Shown: piece after piece, positions 53,245 through 61,942 of the stretch
Numbering within the stretch: the stretch's first letter is position 1
How the letters are laid out: each line of letters starts with the position of its first letter
NCBI GenBank assembly: GCA_900537185.1
Contig: LS999827.1
Coordinates: 501,001-565,000, forward strand
Origin: Cytophagales bacterium Alg240-R148
GTDB taxonomy: Bacteria; Bacteroidota; Bacteroidia; Cytophagales; Cyclobacteriaceae
Direction: 5' to 3'
Length of the DNA: 64,000 bases
The notes under the pieces: generated by a model
Database searches by the model: none
Seen by the model: only the letters and a program-made list of their open reading frames with translations
What the model was told of the DNA's origin: nothing
Program-made: the position numbers and the translations under genes

Positions 53245-53284
53245 ATGTCATACAATTAACCCGTTTGGATTGATTGTATGACAT
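53245..53284. repeat. Perfect 12-base inverted repeat between adk and obgE
   Basis: ATGTCATACAAT (53245-53256) and ATTGTATGACAT (53273-53284) are exact reverse complements with a 16-base loop. On the minus strand the stem is followed by TTTTGG, a weak T-run, so it could partly terminate transcription from adk or adjust obgE expression. Confidence 0.7.
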
Positions 53285-53304
53285 CCTTTATTTTTTATTC
53301 GTAT

Positions 53305-53880
53305 TTAGTTCAGCTTTTCTATAGCGCCACAAATACTTCCAAATATTTCTTCTATGGAACCTACTCCTTTGACAGCTGCTAATTTGTCTTGCTTTTCATA
53401 AAAAGACGCAACTGGCAAGGTTTCCTTATAATAAACTTGTATTCTATTGTCAATTTTAGCGGCATCTTGATCGTCCACTCTTCCTGAAGTTTTACCTCTT
53501 TCCATCAAACGTGTTTTCAACTCCTCATCCGGTACTTCCAATGAAACCATACCCGATATAGGCGTTTTCATATCATTCAACAACACATCCAATGCCTCTG
53601 CTTGCGCCACCGTTCTTGGGAAACCATCAAAAACAATTCCGGCAACTCCCTGGGTAGACTTAATTTTATCTCCAACCATTCCAATTACAACCTCATCCGG
53701 AACAAGATTGCCATTGTCCATGTACTTTTGAGCCAATTGGCCAAGTGCAGTGCCTTCTGATAGGTGTTTTCTAAATAAATCTCCTGTAGAGATGTGGAGC
53801 AAGTTATACTTTTCAATGATTTTAGCACTTTGTGTGCCTTTACCTGCTCCCGGAGGGCCAAATAATACTAAGTTCAACAT
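53305..53880 (-). CDS. adk: Adenylate kinase
   Basis: A 191-residue enzyme interconverting AMP, ADP and ATP. The P-loop is GPPGAGKGTQ near the N terminus. The AMP-binding region includes STGDLFRKH and FDGFPRT. The lid is the short form (RGKTSGRVDDQDAAKIDNR), without the zinc-binding insertion. It lies 21 bases after hpt and ahead of obgE on the minus strand. Confidence 0.97.
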   Translation of the reverse strand: MLNLVLFGPPGAGKGTQSAKIIEKYNLLHISTGDLFRKHLSEGTALGQLAQKYMDNGNLVPDEVVIGMVGDKIKSTQGVAGIVFDGFPRTVAQAEALDVLLNDMKTPISGMVSLEVPDEELKTRLMERGKTSGRVDDQDAAKIDNRIQVYYKETLPVASFYEKQDKLAAVKGVGSIEEIFGSICGAIEKLN

Positions 53881-53901
53881 TATAATGCTGTTTTTTAATT
53901 G

Positions 53902-54426
53902 TTACTTAATTTTATAAATATCCTTAAGGTTTCTGCCCAAACCATCGTAGTCCATTCCAAAACCGACTACAAACTCATCAGGAATTTCAAACCCAACGTA
54001 CTTAAGGTTTAATTTTGTTTTGTGCGCATCGGGCTTTGAAAGCAAGGTTGCAACTTCTAGTGAAGCGGTTCCCAGTTCTTCAAACTCCTTGAGAATATTC
54101 TCGAGGGTCAGCCCTGTATCTACAATATCTTCTACTAAAATGACATCCCGATTGAATACATTTGCATTCAAGCCTATCATTTTCTTAACGTCTCCACTGC
54201 TATTCATGCCCTCATAAGAAGCTACCTTCACAAAAGATATTTCGCAATCGATGGTTATTCGCTTAAATATTTCAGAAGCAAACATAAAAGCACCATTCAA
54301 CAATCCAACAAAAAGTGGCCTCTTCCCTTTGTACTTAGACTCAATTTCCGCTGCAATCTCATCTATCCGAGCCTCTATCTTTTCATTGCTTAAAAAAGCA
54401 CCAAAATCTTTTTCGTGTATCTTCAT
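53902..54426 (-). CDS. hpt: Hypoxanthine phosphoribosyltransferase
   Basis: A 174-residue purine salvage enzyme converting hypoxanthine or guanine and PRPP to nucleotides. The PRPP-binding motif VILVEDIVDTGLTL is clear. FVGLLNGAFMFASEIFKRI holds the pyrophosphate loop and YVGFEIPDEFVVGFGMDYDGLGRNL is the C-terminal base-binding part. It is the first gene of hpt-adk-(obgE) with a -7 box upstream. Confidence 0.95.
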   Translation of the reverse strand: MKIHEKDFGAFLSNEKIEARIDEIAAEIESKYKGKRPLFVGLLNGAFMFASEIFKRITIDCEISFVKVASYEGMNSSGDVKKMIGLNANVFNRDVILVEDIVDTGLTLENILKEFEELGTASLEVATLLSKPDAHKTKLNLKYVGFEIPDEFVVGFGMDYDGLGRNLKDIYKIK

Positions 54427-54453
54427 TTCTCCAACCCCACTTCAACGGGCTCG

Positions 54454-54461
54454 CAAATATA
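54454..54461 (-). promoter_or_regulatory. Putative -7 box for hpt-adk
   Basis: Minus-strand TATATTTG, a perfect match, 27 bases before the hpt ATG. The -33 element is not evident. Confidence 0.5.
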
Positions 54462-54492
54462 GACAATTCCACTATCTTTTGTTTTAAAAAAA

Positions 54493-55407
54493 TTACATTT
54501 CGTCTGACAGCGCACTGTATAGCTTTAATAGCTGTTCTATGTCCGAAATTTTCGCTGTTTCAAAAGGAGTATGCATGTTGTCTATGGCCAATCCTACAAA
54601 GCACCAATCCATAGGAATAGCGCTCAACTGAATGTCTTTACCATCGCTAGCTCCTTCTCCCTCTACCTCCATTTGAACTGGAATATCGCTCCTATTGATA
54701 ACGCCTATCACTTCGTCCAAATAACGCCGTCTGGGTATGTATTGGTCCCGCAGCGACAAAACAGGCCCTCCTCCCATTTTCACGCCATCGGTATGCCAGG
54801 TAACATCGGCGATAATGGCTTTTTCCAGCTGGTATTGGGCATGCAACAATGCACTTAAATACCCGACACTCCCACCACCATGCTCTTCGAAAGTTGTAAA
54901 TACTATGGCGCAATTGGTTAGGGTCGGGCACAATGTCAGCATATTCCAAATACTCAATCGATTGTCCAAATAGGGCGTTCTTATGGCAACAGAGCTTTGG
55001 TTATAATCTTCTGCAAAACACAATGGGGTACCAGGTTCAATGGAACGCTGGAAATCATGAAACACCCTGCCTTCCTCATCCGTTTGGAGGTTGCAAGTTA
55101 TGGCGCCATAGGAATCCTCGCCAGCGATTCGAAACCCAGTTTCTGCCGCTACCCCTCCTACTCCCAACAACTGATTTTGGTAACGAGCGGTAAAACCAAC
55201 GGTATCCAAGTGCGCATAGAAGGCCATGGTGGGTTTTCCAAAAACCAAAATTAAATTATCTTGGATGCCCTCGCTGATCACTTTCGGGCTCTGTTTCCAT
55301 TTGTTTTTATGGTCCGCAACATGCGCCATTAAAAAGGCCTTTATTTTACCTTCATCTCCCGATGTTCCCGGAATTCGCACAAGTTCTTCTAATAACTTAA
55401 AATCCAT
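54493..55407 (-). CDS. M42/M20-type metallopeptidase
   Basis: A 304-residue co-catalytic zinc aminopeptidase-like enzyme. Likely metal ligands and catalytic residues are the histidine in YAHLDTVG, the bridging aspartate in YLDNRLS, the glutamates in FTTFEEHGGG, the aspartate in IIADVTWHTDG and the C-terminal histidine in NMHTPFE. The order fits M42 (PepA/FrvX-like) peptidases, although the protein is shorter than the usual 340-360 residues. It has no signal peptide. It is a single gene divergent from upp, with a TATTTTTG-like box on the minus strand at 55478-55485. Confidence 0.85.
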   Translation of the reverse strand: MDFKLLEELVRIPGTSGDEGKIKAFLMAHVADHKNKWKQSPKVISEGIQDNLILVFGKPTMAFYAHLDTVGFTARYQNQLLGVGGVAAETGFRIAGEDSYGAITCNLQTDEEGRVFHDFQRSIEPGTPLCFAEDYNQSSVAIRTPYLDNRLSIWNMLTLCPTLTNCAIVFTTFEEHGGGSVGYLSALLHAQYQLEKAIIADVTWHTDGVKMGGGPVLSLRDQYIPRRRYLDEVIGVINRSDIPVQMEVEGEGASDGKDIQLSAIPMDWCFVGLAIDNMHTPFETAKISDIEQLLKLYSALSDEM

Positions 55408-55458
55408 TCCGCAAAATAAAGAAGAAAACTTGAGTTTTTGTTACTAAGCCTATCAATA

Positions 55459-55470
55459 CCAATATATTGG
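55459..55470. repeat. Palindrome CCAATATATTGG
   Basis: A perfect 12-base palindrome in the 179-base region between the divergent peptidase and upp genes, close to the minus-strand -7-like box. It is a possible operator; nothing else in this gap is recognisable. Confidence 0.4.
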
Positions 55471-55586
55471 CAAATGGCAAAAATAAGTTTCTGACGGAAA
55501 TCATAATTCAGTTTTTTTTTATATCTTGAAATTTTTAACCCAATTACACCCCTAAACAAGGATCGTTTTCCCAAAAAAACAACTAG

Positions 55587-56228
55587 ATGGTATTTGAGCT
55601 GCGACAAGAAAACACTATAGGAAATCGGTATTTGGCTGAGCTCAGAGACATAGAAATTCAAAAAGATCCACTGCGGTTCCGATTCAATTTAGAACGCCTT
55701 GGAGAGATTCTTGGTTTTGAAATATCCAAGGACCTAGGTTACATTGAACAAACCGCTACAACCCCGCTTGGAAAGTGGACGGCAAAAGTACCAGACAACA
55801 ACAACGTTTTGGTAACAGTTTTAAGAGCAGGTCTACCTTTTTTTAATGGTTTCCAAAGAGTTTTTGATCAAGCGCCTTCTGGTTTTGTTGGAGCACAACG
55901 CGTAGAGTCGGACAACATCGAAATCGATTTGGGTTATTCAGCGGTAGGGAATTTAGAAAACAAAGTTGTAATTCTGGCGGATCCAATGTTAGCAACTGGT
56001 AAGTCTGTAGTGGAAACAATTCGAGCAATTTGCAAGAATGGCAAGCCAAAATTCATCCATATTGCATCCGTTATTGCAACGAAAGAAGGAATAAAAGAAA
56101 TTGAAACTCAAATAAGTACGCCTTTTAAAATTTGGACCTGTTCAATCGATTTGCGCTTAAATGAAAATTCGTATATTGTACCCGGATTAGGGGATGCAGG
56201 AGATTTATGCTATGGTGAAAAACTCTAA
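55587..56228 (+). CDS. upp: Uracil phosphoribosyltransferase
   Basis: A 213-residue pyrimidine salvage enzyme making UMP from uracil and PRPP. The PRPP loop is VVILADPMLATGKSVVETI, the early VLRAGLPFFNGF is conserved and the C-terminal IVPGLGDAGDLCYG binds uracil. Complete and of normal length. The cation antiporter gene begins 6 bases after its stop, so the two are co-transcribed. Confidence 0.96.
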   Translation: MVFELRQENTIGNRYLAELRDIEIQKDPLRFRFNLERLGEILGFEISKDLGYIEQTATTPLGKWTAKVPDNNNVLVTVLRAGLPFFNGFQRVFDQAPSGFVGAQRVESDNIEIDLGYSAVGNLENKVVILADPMLATGKSVVETIRAICKNGKPKFIHIASVIATKEGIKEIETQISTPFKIWTCSIDLRLNENSYIVPGLGDAGDLCYGEKL

Positions 56229-56234
56229 GGTTAT

Positions 56235-57185
56235 ATGCTTGTAAGTATTTTATTATTAATAGTTGGACTTGTTATACTCATTGTTGGTGGGGATTTTTTG
56301 GTTCGTGGTGCTTCGAGTATAGCGCTTAGGGCCCATATTTCACCGTTAGTAGTAGGACTTACAATTGTTGCTTTTGGCACTTCTGCCCCTGAGTTAATAA
56401 TTAGTTTAAAATCAGCTTTACAAGGCAGCCCAGATTTGACCATGGGCAATGTTATTGGCTCCAACATATGCAACCTAGCATTGGTTTTAGGAATTACCGC
56501 CATGATTGGCCCGGTCAAAGTGTCTGCAGACAGTCTAAAAATTGACTGGCCCATGACAATGGGCAGCTCCGTTTTATTGTACATACTCATAAGAGAAGGC
56601 CTAATTTCAAAGTGGGAAGGCCTGCTGTTTATTGGCATCTTAGTGGCTTACACCGTATTCATCGTTAGAAAATCAAGAAAAGAGACCAAAGCCCTTCGGG
56701 CCATAGAAGAAGATTTGGACCTTCCGGACGCCTCCTCTTCCACCATATGGAAAGACATCGGGTTTTTAGTTATTGGAAGTATTGGATTGTATTTCGGTTC
56801 TGAGCTTTTTGTTGGAAACGCCAAGGATTTGGCCATCAACTTAGGTGTTAGCGAAAGAATCATTGGCATCACCGTTTTGGCCTTGGGTACCAGTTTGCCC
56901 GAGTTAGTAACGGCCATTGTTGCAAGTTTAAAAAAAGAAACAGATTTGGCGCTCGGAAATTTAATGGGCTCCAACATTTTTAATATTCTATCCATTTTAG
57001 GTATTACCTCTATCGTTCAAGAAATACAAGTCAGCGACGAAATATTGGACAAAGACATGCTTCCTATGTTGGGCATCACCTTAGTTATCTTGCCAATGAT
57101 GTTGCACCGCAGAACCATTAGCCGGATCGAAGGAGGAATTTTATTGCTCATCTATTTGTATTATACCTATACTGTAGTTGCTTAA
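56235..57185 (+). CDS. Calcium/cation antiporter (CaCA family, YrbG-like)
   Basis: A 316-residue antiporter with ten or so hydrophobic helices and the two inverted alpha-repeats of the sodium/calcium exchanger family: GTSAPELIISLKSALQG with GNVIGSNICNLALVLG, and GTSLPELVTAIVASLKK with GNLMGSNIFNILSILG. The repeat glutamates that bind calcium are present. It lies 6 bases after upp and 6 bases before a small membrane protein gene. Confidence 0.94.
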   Translation: MLVSILLLIVGLVILIVGGDFLVRGASSIALRAHISPLVVGLTIVAFGTSAPELIISLKSALQGSPDLTMGNVIGSNICNLALVLGITAMIGPVKVSADSLKIDWPMTMGSSVLLYILIREGLISKWEGLLFIGILVAYTVFIVRKSRKETKALRAIEEDLDLPDASSSTIWKDIGFLVIGSIGLYFGSELFVGNAKDLAINLGVSERIIGITVLALGTSLPELVTAIVASLKKETDLALGNLMGSNIFNILSILGITSIVQEIQVSDEILDKDMLPMLGITLVILPMMLHRRTISRIEGGILLLIYLYYTYTVVA

Positions 57186-57191
57186 AAAACA

Positions 57192-57650
57192 ATGGTCCCA
57201 GACGATTTAATCACTTTTGTTTCGATATACTTATTATCGATGGTCAAGTTTATATTTGGCCCCACATTAGGCCTAGCGGCCGGTTATCCCTATTTGAAAA
57301 CAGTCCTGATTACAATGCTTGGCATGATGTCCAGCGTGGTATTGTTCTCTTACCTTGGCGACTTTATTCGATTGAGAATATTCAACAGAATTTACAAGCC
57401 CAAAAAGAAAAAAACCTTCAGCAAAAAATCGAGAAGGTTTGTAAGAATATGGCGAAAATACGGAGTGAAAGGGGTGGCATTCTTGAGTCCCATTTTACTA
57501 ACCCCCATTGGAGGCACCGTAATATTAACTACTTTTGGTAGTCCAAGACCTCAAATCATCTACTACATGTTTATCAGTGCTATTTTTTGGTCGTTTATAA
57601 TTACGGGTTTTTTATACTTCGGAAAAGAGATGGTGGTTACTTACGTTTGA
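57192..57650 (+). CDS. Small membrane protein, unknown function
   Basis: A 152-residue protein with about four hydrophobic segments (about 8-28, 33-55, 95-115, 122-145) and a strongly basic cytoplasmic loop (YKPKKKKTFSKKSRRFVRIWRKYG) between the second and third. The motif GVAFLSPILLTPIGGTVIL in the third helix is distinctive, slightly reminiscent of DedA or small-exporter families, but I do not recognise it. It is the last gene of the upp-antiporter transcript and overlaps the convergent serine dehydratase gene by 10 bases. Confidence 0.75.
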   Translation: MVPDDLITFVSIYLLSMVKFIFGPTLGLAAGYPYLKTVLITMLGMMSSVVLFSYLGDFIRLRIFNRIYKPKKKKTFSKKSRRFVRIWRKYGVKGVAFLSPILLTPIGGTVILTTFGSPRPQIIYYMFISAIFWSFIITGFLYFGKEMVVTYV

Positions 57651-58546
57651 TCTTCTTCCTCTAAAAAATCAATATCCTGAATCAAAACGGTTTTGGCAAT
57701 GGCCCGACCAGTAGCAGTGGCTGCTAGACCCCCTTGGGCCGTTTCTTTGTACCTTGTTTCCATACTTTGCCCAACTTCGGCCATGGCCTCGATACATTCA
57801 TCCACTGGGATAACAGCAGAAACATCGGCCAGCGCAATTTGAGCAGATGAATTGGCAATTGCTGCCGCACTGGCATTGCGCACCACGCAAGGAACTTCCA
57901 CCAAACCTGCAACAGGATCACACACCAAACCCAACATACATTGAATGGTAATCGCTACCGCATTGAATACTTGGTCTGTATCCCCTCCTAAACAATATAC
58001 TATCGCGCCTGAAGCCATGGCTGCTGCACTTCCTGTTTCGGCCTGACACCCGCCAACAGCACCCGCCAATGAAGACTTTTTTTCTATTACAAGGGCCACT
58101 CCTGCTGCCAGCAACAAGGCCTCCACTATAACTTTGTCATCCAATTGGTGTTCTTCTTGAAGGGTTACCAAAACTCCTGGTAAAATACCAGAAGCACCTG
58201 CAGTAGGTGCCGCAACAATTCTTCCCATGCAAGAGTTCACTTCTTTTGCACCCAAAGCTCTTGCTATGAGTTTAGTAAACTCTGGAGAAATAACATGTAC
58301 CTTACTTTTTATTACTTTCTTAGCCCCATTGCTGATCATTCCCGACCTAGAACGCATGTCTTCGCTAAGCCCATCCCGTACCGCTTCTTTCATTACCTGG
58401 TAGGCATGCATCATTTTGTCAAAAATAACCAGTCTTTCGGCACCTTTTTGACTCACTTCATATTCTACCACCGCCTCGTAAAGTGGCAGATTCTTGTCTT
58501 CACAATAAGATTTCCAACCTACGAAATCATTAAATAAATACCCCAT
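57641..58546 (-). CDS. sdaAA: L-serine dehydratase, alpha subunit
   Basis: A 301-residue iron-sulfur serine ammonia-lyase alpha chain that converts serine to pyruvate and ammonia with its beta partner. Cysteines that likely hold the cluster are in GGCQAETGSA and GLVCDPVAGLVEVPCVVRN; MGRIVAAPTAGASGILPGVL is also diagnostic. The fused or separate beta domain is missing: nothing in either flank encodes it. Upstream, a -7 box ends 4 bases before the ATG, so the message may be leaderless. Confidence 0.92.
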   Translation of the reverse strand: MGYLFNDFVGWKSYCEDKNLPLYEAVVEYEVSQKGAERLVIFDKMMHAYQVMKEAVRDGLSEDMRSRSGMISNGAKKVIKSKVHVISPEFTKLIARALGAKEVNSCMGRIVAAPTAGASGILPGVLVTLQEEHQLDDKVIVEALLLAAGVALVIEKKSSLAGAVGGCQAETGSAAAMASGAIVYCLGGDTDQVFNAVAITIQCMLGLVCDPVAGLVEVPCVVRNASAAAIANSSAQIALADVSAVIPVDECIEAMAEVGQSMETRYKETAQGGLAATATGRAIAKTVLIQDIDFLEEEDQT

Positions 58547-58550
58547 GGTA

Positions 58551-58558
58551 CAAAGTTA
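58551..58558 (-). promoter_or_regulatory. -7 box directly upstream of the serine dehydratase gene
   Basis: Minus-strand TAACTTTG, a perfect match, followed by only TACC before the ATG. The predicted transcription start falls on or next to the start codon. The -33 region lies in the end of the neighbouring permease gene. Confidence 0.55.
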
Positions 58559-58563
58559 ATTGA

Positions 58564-59376
58564 TTATCCAATTGAAACGATCAGATCGTACAATTTTTTA
58601 ATTGTAACTACGCCAACGAAAACAGAAAATAGGATGGCAATAGATTTAGAGCTCAGCCGCTCACCCAAGCCAACGCCAAAAGGCGCCGCCAACATAACCC
58701 CACACACCAGCGGTAAAACAATGGGCAATACAATTAAACCATAGGTCAGTTGGTATTCAAACAAGGGTTCTGACAAAAAGTTGCTGGTAGTTAAGACAAT
58801 GGCAGTCAAAAAAATCATTGAATAGGTGACAGATTTAGCCTTTTTCATATCCATTTTACACCACAGATGCAAACTTGGGATGGTCAAACTTCCCCCGCCG
58901 AGCCCACTCAATGCAGCAATCAACCCTCCTGAAAATCCCGACAACACTAATTTTAATGGGGTGGCAGACTCCTTTACAGAAGCAGCTGAAGTAGACCTTT
59001 TTAAGGTTCTGTATATAATAAAAAACATAACACTAACGATGAGAAAATTATATAAGACCGGAGAATAGGTAGTACCTTTCACAAAACCCTCCAGCACTAC
59101 CAGAGCAAAGGAGGCACCTGACACACCTACAATAATGGCTTCTTTTTTATAAAACCTTTTATTTTTGATAACGGTTAAGTTGTTCATCAACGAAGCAAAC
59201 AAGGTACCCACCACCGTATTGGCAATGGTCATTGGTATAATTGCAGATTCTGGACAGCCCAGACTTTGTAATACCAACGGAATAATTGCCAACATTAGGA
59301 TGCCTGTTCCAATTCCGGTGACACCAGCCACGAAGCCACCTACTACTCCTGCAACAAACAACATCAAATAAAGCAT
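58564..59376 (-). CDS. TauE/SafE-family membrane permease
   Basis: A 270-residue permease with about eight hydrophobic helices. The first helix GVVGGFVAGVTGIGTGILM and the later GGLIAALSGLGGGSLTIPSL are the duplicated TauE/SafE signature; members export sulfite or organosulfur and sulfoacetate-type anions. The longest frame starts at a TTG at 59382, but that codon is part of a -7 box; the ATG at 59376 is chosen. It is divergent from hemE, 17 bases from the downstream serine dehydratase gene. Substrate unknown. Confidence 0.9.
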   Translation of the reverse strand: MLYLMLFVAGVVGGFVAGVTGIGTGILMLAIIPLVLQSLGCPESAIIPMTIANTVVGTLFASLMNNLTVIKNKRFYKKEAIIVGVSGASFALVVLEGFVKGTTYSPVLYNFLIVSVMFFIIYRTLKRSTSAASVKESATPLKLVLSGFSGGLIAALSGLGGGSLTIPSLHLWCKMDMKKAKSVTYSMIFLTAIVLTTSNFLSEPLFEYQLTYGLIVLPIVLPLVCGVMLAAPFGVGLGERLSSKSIAILFSVFVGVVTIKKLYDLIVSIG

Positions 59377-59379
59377 GTA

Positions 59380-59387
59380 CAAAAATA
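59380..59387 (-). promoter_or_regulatory. -7 box directly upstream of the TauE/SafE gene
   Basis: Minus-strand TATTTTTG followed by TAC and the ATG at 59376. A leaderless transcript is predicted. No TTG is seen at -33. Confidence 0.5.
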
Positions 59388-59439
59388 GGATTATATTAAA
59401 AAAATGATGGGAATCATGCTTTTTAATTTTTTTTAAAAA

Positions 59440-59447
59440 TATCTTTG
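59440..59447 (+). promoter_or_regulatory. -7 box directly upstream of hemE
   Basis: TATCTTTG followed by CAC and the ATG at 59451. A leaderless transcript is predicted. The -33 region is T-rich without a clear TTG. Confidence 0.55.
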
Positions 59448-59450
59448 CAC

Positions 59451-60479
59451 ATGCATTTAAAAAATGACCTACTATTAAGAGCTGCTAAAGGTGAACCTAC
59501 TGAAAGGACGCCGGTATGGCTGATGAGACAAGCTGGAAGAATTCTTAAGGAATACAGAGCTGTTAGAAACGGATTGGGGAGCTTCATTGATCTGGTTAAA
59601 TCACCAGAGCATGCTGCCGAAGTAACCGTGCAACCAGTAGATATTCTAGGAGTAGATGCTGCTATCATTTTTTCTGATATCCTGGTTGTCCCGGAAGCCA
59701 TGGGACTTCCCTATGAAATGGTTGAAAAAAAAGGCCCTATTTTTCCTACGACAATTGACTCTATTAAAGACTTAGACAAAGTGCGGGTTGCGGAGCCTGA
59801 AACTTTGCAATACGTCTATGACGCCATAAAACTAACCAAAAAAGAATTGGACAACCGAGTGCCTTTGATAGGTTTTACGGGCGCTCCTTGGACACTTTTT
59901 GCCTATATGGTAGAAGGAAGTGGCAGCAAAACATTCTCTAAAGCAAGAAGCTTTTTATACAACCAACCAGAATTGTCTGCGCAACTTTTGGATAGGATTA
60001 CCGATACAATTATTGGGTATGTAAAAGCACAAATTGAGGCTGGAACAGACCTTATTCAAATATTTGATTCGTGGGCTGGCATTTTGCCTCCAGAACATTA
60101 CAGAGCTTTTTCGTTGCCCTATATTGAAAGGATATGCGATGCCATTACAGAAGTTCCCGTAACGGTATTTGCGAAAGGGGCTTATTTTGCAAGAGAAGAC
60201 ATAGCCCAACTTAATTGTGAAACCATCGGGTTGGATTGGAATATGGATATCGAAGAATCCAGAAAATTAATTGGTGACCGCAAAACTTTACAAGGAAATC
60301 TAGACCCTTGTGCTCTCTACGGCTCTAACAGCGAAGTAGAACAGGCTACCAAAAGGATGTTGGACCAGTACAAAGGCAGCAGGCACATAGCCAATTTAGG
60401 CCATGGCGTATACCCAGATACCAACCCAGAAAAAGTAAAGGTGTTCATCGATACTGTGAAAGAATACAGTCAAAAATAA
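59451..60479 (+). CDS. hemE: Uroporphyrinogen decarboxylase
   Basis: A 342-residue haem-pathway enzyme that converts uroporphyrinogen III to coproporphyrinogen III. The substrate-binding WLMRQAGR near the N terminus, [14 protein letters not shown] with the conserved aspartate, [16 protein letters not shown] and the C-terminal [15 protein letters not shown] are all present. The frame extends two codons to a TTG in the -7 box; the ATG at 59451 is preferred. It is divergent from the TauE/SafE gene, and the kinase-like gene follows 46 bases after. Confidence 0.97.
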   Translation: MHLKNDLLLRAAKGEPTERTPVWLMRQAGRILKEYRAVRNGLGSFIDLVKSPEHAAEVTVQPVDILGVDAAIIFSDILVVPEAMGLPYEMVEKKGPIFPTTIDSIKDLDKVRVAEPETLQYVYDAIKLTKKELDNRVPLIGFTGAPWTLFAYMVEGSGSKTFSKARSFLYNQPELSAQLLDRITDTIIGYVKAQIEAGTDLIQIFDSWAGILPPEHYRAFSLPYIERICDAITEVPVTVFAKGAYFAREDIAQLNCETIGLDWNMDIEESRKLIGDRKTLQGNLDPCALYGSNSEVEQATKRMLDQYKGSRHIANLGHGVYPDTNPEKVKVFIDTVKEYSQK

Positions 60480-60525
60480 AAAAACCTCGGTGGTTGGAGT
60501 CCACCTAGTACAATGGAATTTTCTC

Positions 60526-61260
60526 ATGGCCAAATGCGTTTTATCATTAAAGCCTTTAGCCATGGGAACTCCACTAACCACTTATTTGGGTAAAAGGATC
60601 GATTTACAGCATCCTCAGCCTACCTTTAACCCCGACACCAAACCTGTCTTAACCATTTCTAGATCCTTTGGGTGTCCTGCTCAAGAAATCACAAAAGAAT
60701 TGGTTCGAACTTTAAACTTTTTGCGGAAGTCAGAATACCTCCCCAAATGGGAATGGGTAGGCAAAGAAGTAATAGAAGAAACAGCAAAAACCTTAAATGT
60801 CAACCCACAAATGGTTGAAAAAATTCTTACCCAAAAGGAGTCTTCGGTATTTGATGATATGTTTTTATCTCTTTCCAACAAAGACTATCCGGGCGACTTT
60901 AAAATTAAAAAAACCATTGGAACTGCTCTGTTAAACCATGCCAACCAAGGCCACACGGTGATTTTAGGAAGAGGAGCGGTTGCGTTGTGTCAGGTATTTA
61001 AAAACGCTGCGCACATTCAATTACAAGCCCCATTAGAATGGCGGATAACGCAATTGTCTAACCAATTCAATATCGGCCATGATGAAACGATGCGCAGGAT
61101 TGAAAAAACGGAAAAGGACAGAGACCAACTCCGAAAGTTTTTTGCTGGGGCAAAAAATCCAAACGACCTGTACGACATGAGCCTCAACTGCGCCCGTTTG
61201 AGCCTAGATGAAATTGTAACTGCCATAATAGGGCTCATGCGAACCAAGGGATTGATCTAG
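60526..61260 (+). CDS. Cytidylate kinase-like protein
   Basis: A protein of about 244 residues of the cytidylate-kinase-like family (PF13189). The P-loop-like LTISRSFGCPAQEITKEL and the central ILGRGAVALCQVFKNAAHIQLQAPLEWRI are typical, as is the lid-like RIEKTEKDRDQLRKFF. True CMP kinase activity is not established for this family. The start is uncertain: ATG codons at 60526 and 60562 are both possible, and the longest frame starts at a GTG at 60490. It converges with the aquaporin gene (3-base gap). Confidence 0.8.
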   Translation: MAKCVLSLKPLAMGTPLTTYLGKRIDLQHPQPTFNPDTKPVLTISRSFGCPAQEITKELVRTLNFLRKSEYLPKWEWVGKEVIEETAKTLNVNPQMVEKILTQKESSVFDDMFLSLSNKDYPGDFKIKKTIGTALLNHANQGHTVILGRGAVALCQVFKNAAHIQLQAPLEWRITQLSNQFNIGHDETMRRIEKTEKDRDQLRKFFAGAKNPNDLYDMSLNCARLSLDEIVTAIIGLMRTKGLI

Positions 61261-61263
61261 TAA

Positions 61264-61932
61264 TTACTGATCACAACACTGTGGACCCTTTATCGATTTA
61301 CATGTAACAATGGCAGTTAGCGCGCCCAAAATAGGTGCTGCTACATACAGCCAAAGGCTGGAGAAATTTCCTGAAGCGAGTGCAGGGCCTATGGACCTTG
61401 CAGGATTCATCGATGCCCCACAAACAGGGCCGGCAAACATAGCTTCCAACAGCACAACCCCACCTATCGCGATGCCAGCCATTATACCTTCTTCTTTAGA
61501 TCCGGAAGAAACGTGTAATATTACCATCATCAGCATAAACGTGAGTATAAACTCAAACACAAACGACTGCATATCGGAACCGGCCGGTAAGGTGGCTCCC
61601 AAATTTTGGTTTTCTGGAAATAAAAACTTCAAAACGAAGCTGGCCAGAATTGCACCCGCTAACTGGCTTGTGATATACGGCACCACTTCTTTTGAAGCAA
61701 ATTTTTTGGCTTGCCAAAACGAAAGGGTAACCGCTGGATTTAAATGGGCGCCAGATGTACTTCCGAAGGCGTAAATCATGGCCATAACTATTAGGCCAAA
61801 GGTGGCGGCTATTCCTGGGTGTGTTACTACACCATTGAATTCTTGGTTGACCACGATGGCACCAGTTCCGCAAAAAACCAAACAAAAAGTACCTAAAAAT
61901 TCTGCTAAGTTTCTGGATTTGTTAAAAAGCAT
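61264..61932 (-). CDS. Aquaporin/glycerol facilitator (MIP family)
   Basis: A 222-residue channel with six hydrophobic helices and both NPA half-helix motifs: HLNPAVTLSFW and SMNPARSIGPAL. The arginine after the second NPA belongs to the selectivity filter. The region GPVCGASMNPARS with a cysteine before the filter resembles water-selective AqpZ, but glycerol transport cannot be excluded. The C terminus carries two cysteines (GPQCCDQ). It lies 10 bases after the heptose kinase gene in one operon. Confidence 0.92.
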   Translation of the reverse strand: MLFNKSRNLAEFLGTFCLVFCGTGAIVVNQEFNGVVTHPGIAATFGLIVMAMIYAFGSTSGAHLNPAVTLSFWQAKKFASKEVVPYITSQLAGAILASFVLKFLFPENQNLGATLPAGSDMQSFVFEFILTFMLMMVILHVSSGSKEEGIMAGIAIGGVVLLEAMFAGPVCGASMNPARSIGPALASGNFSSLWLYVAAPILGALTAIVTCKSIKGPQCCDQ

Positions 61933-61942
61933 TATAAATTAT

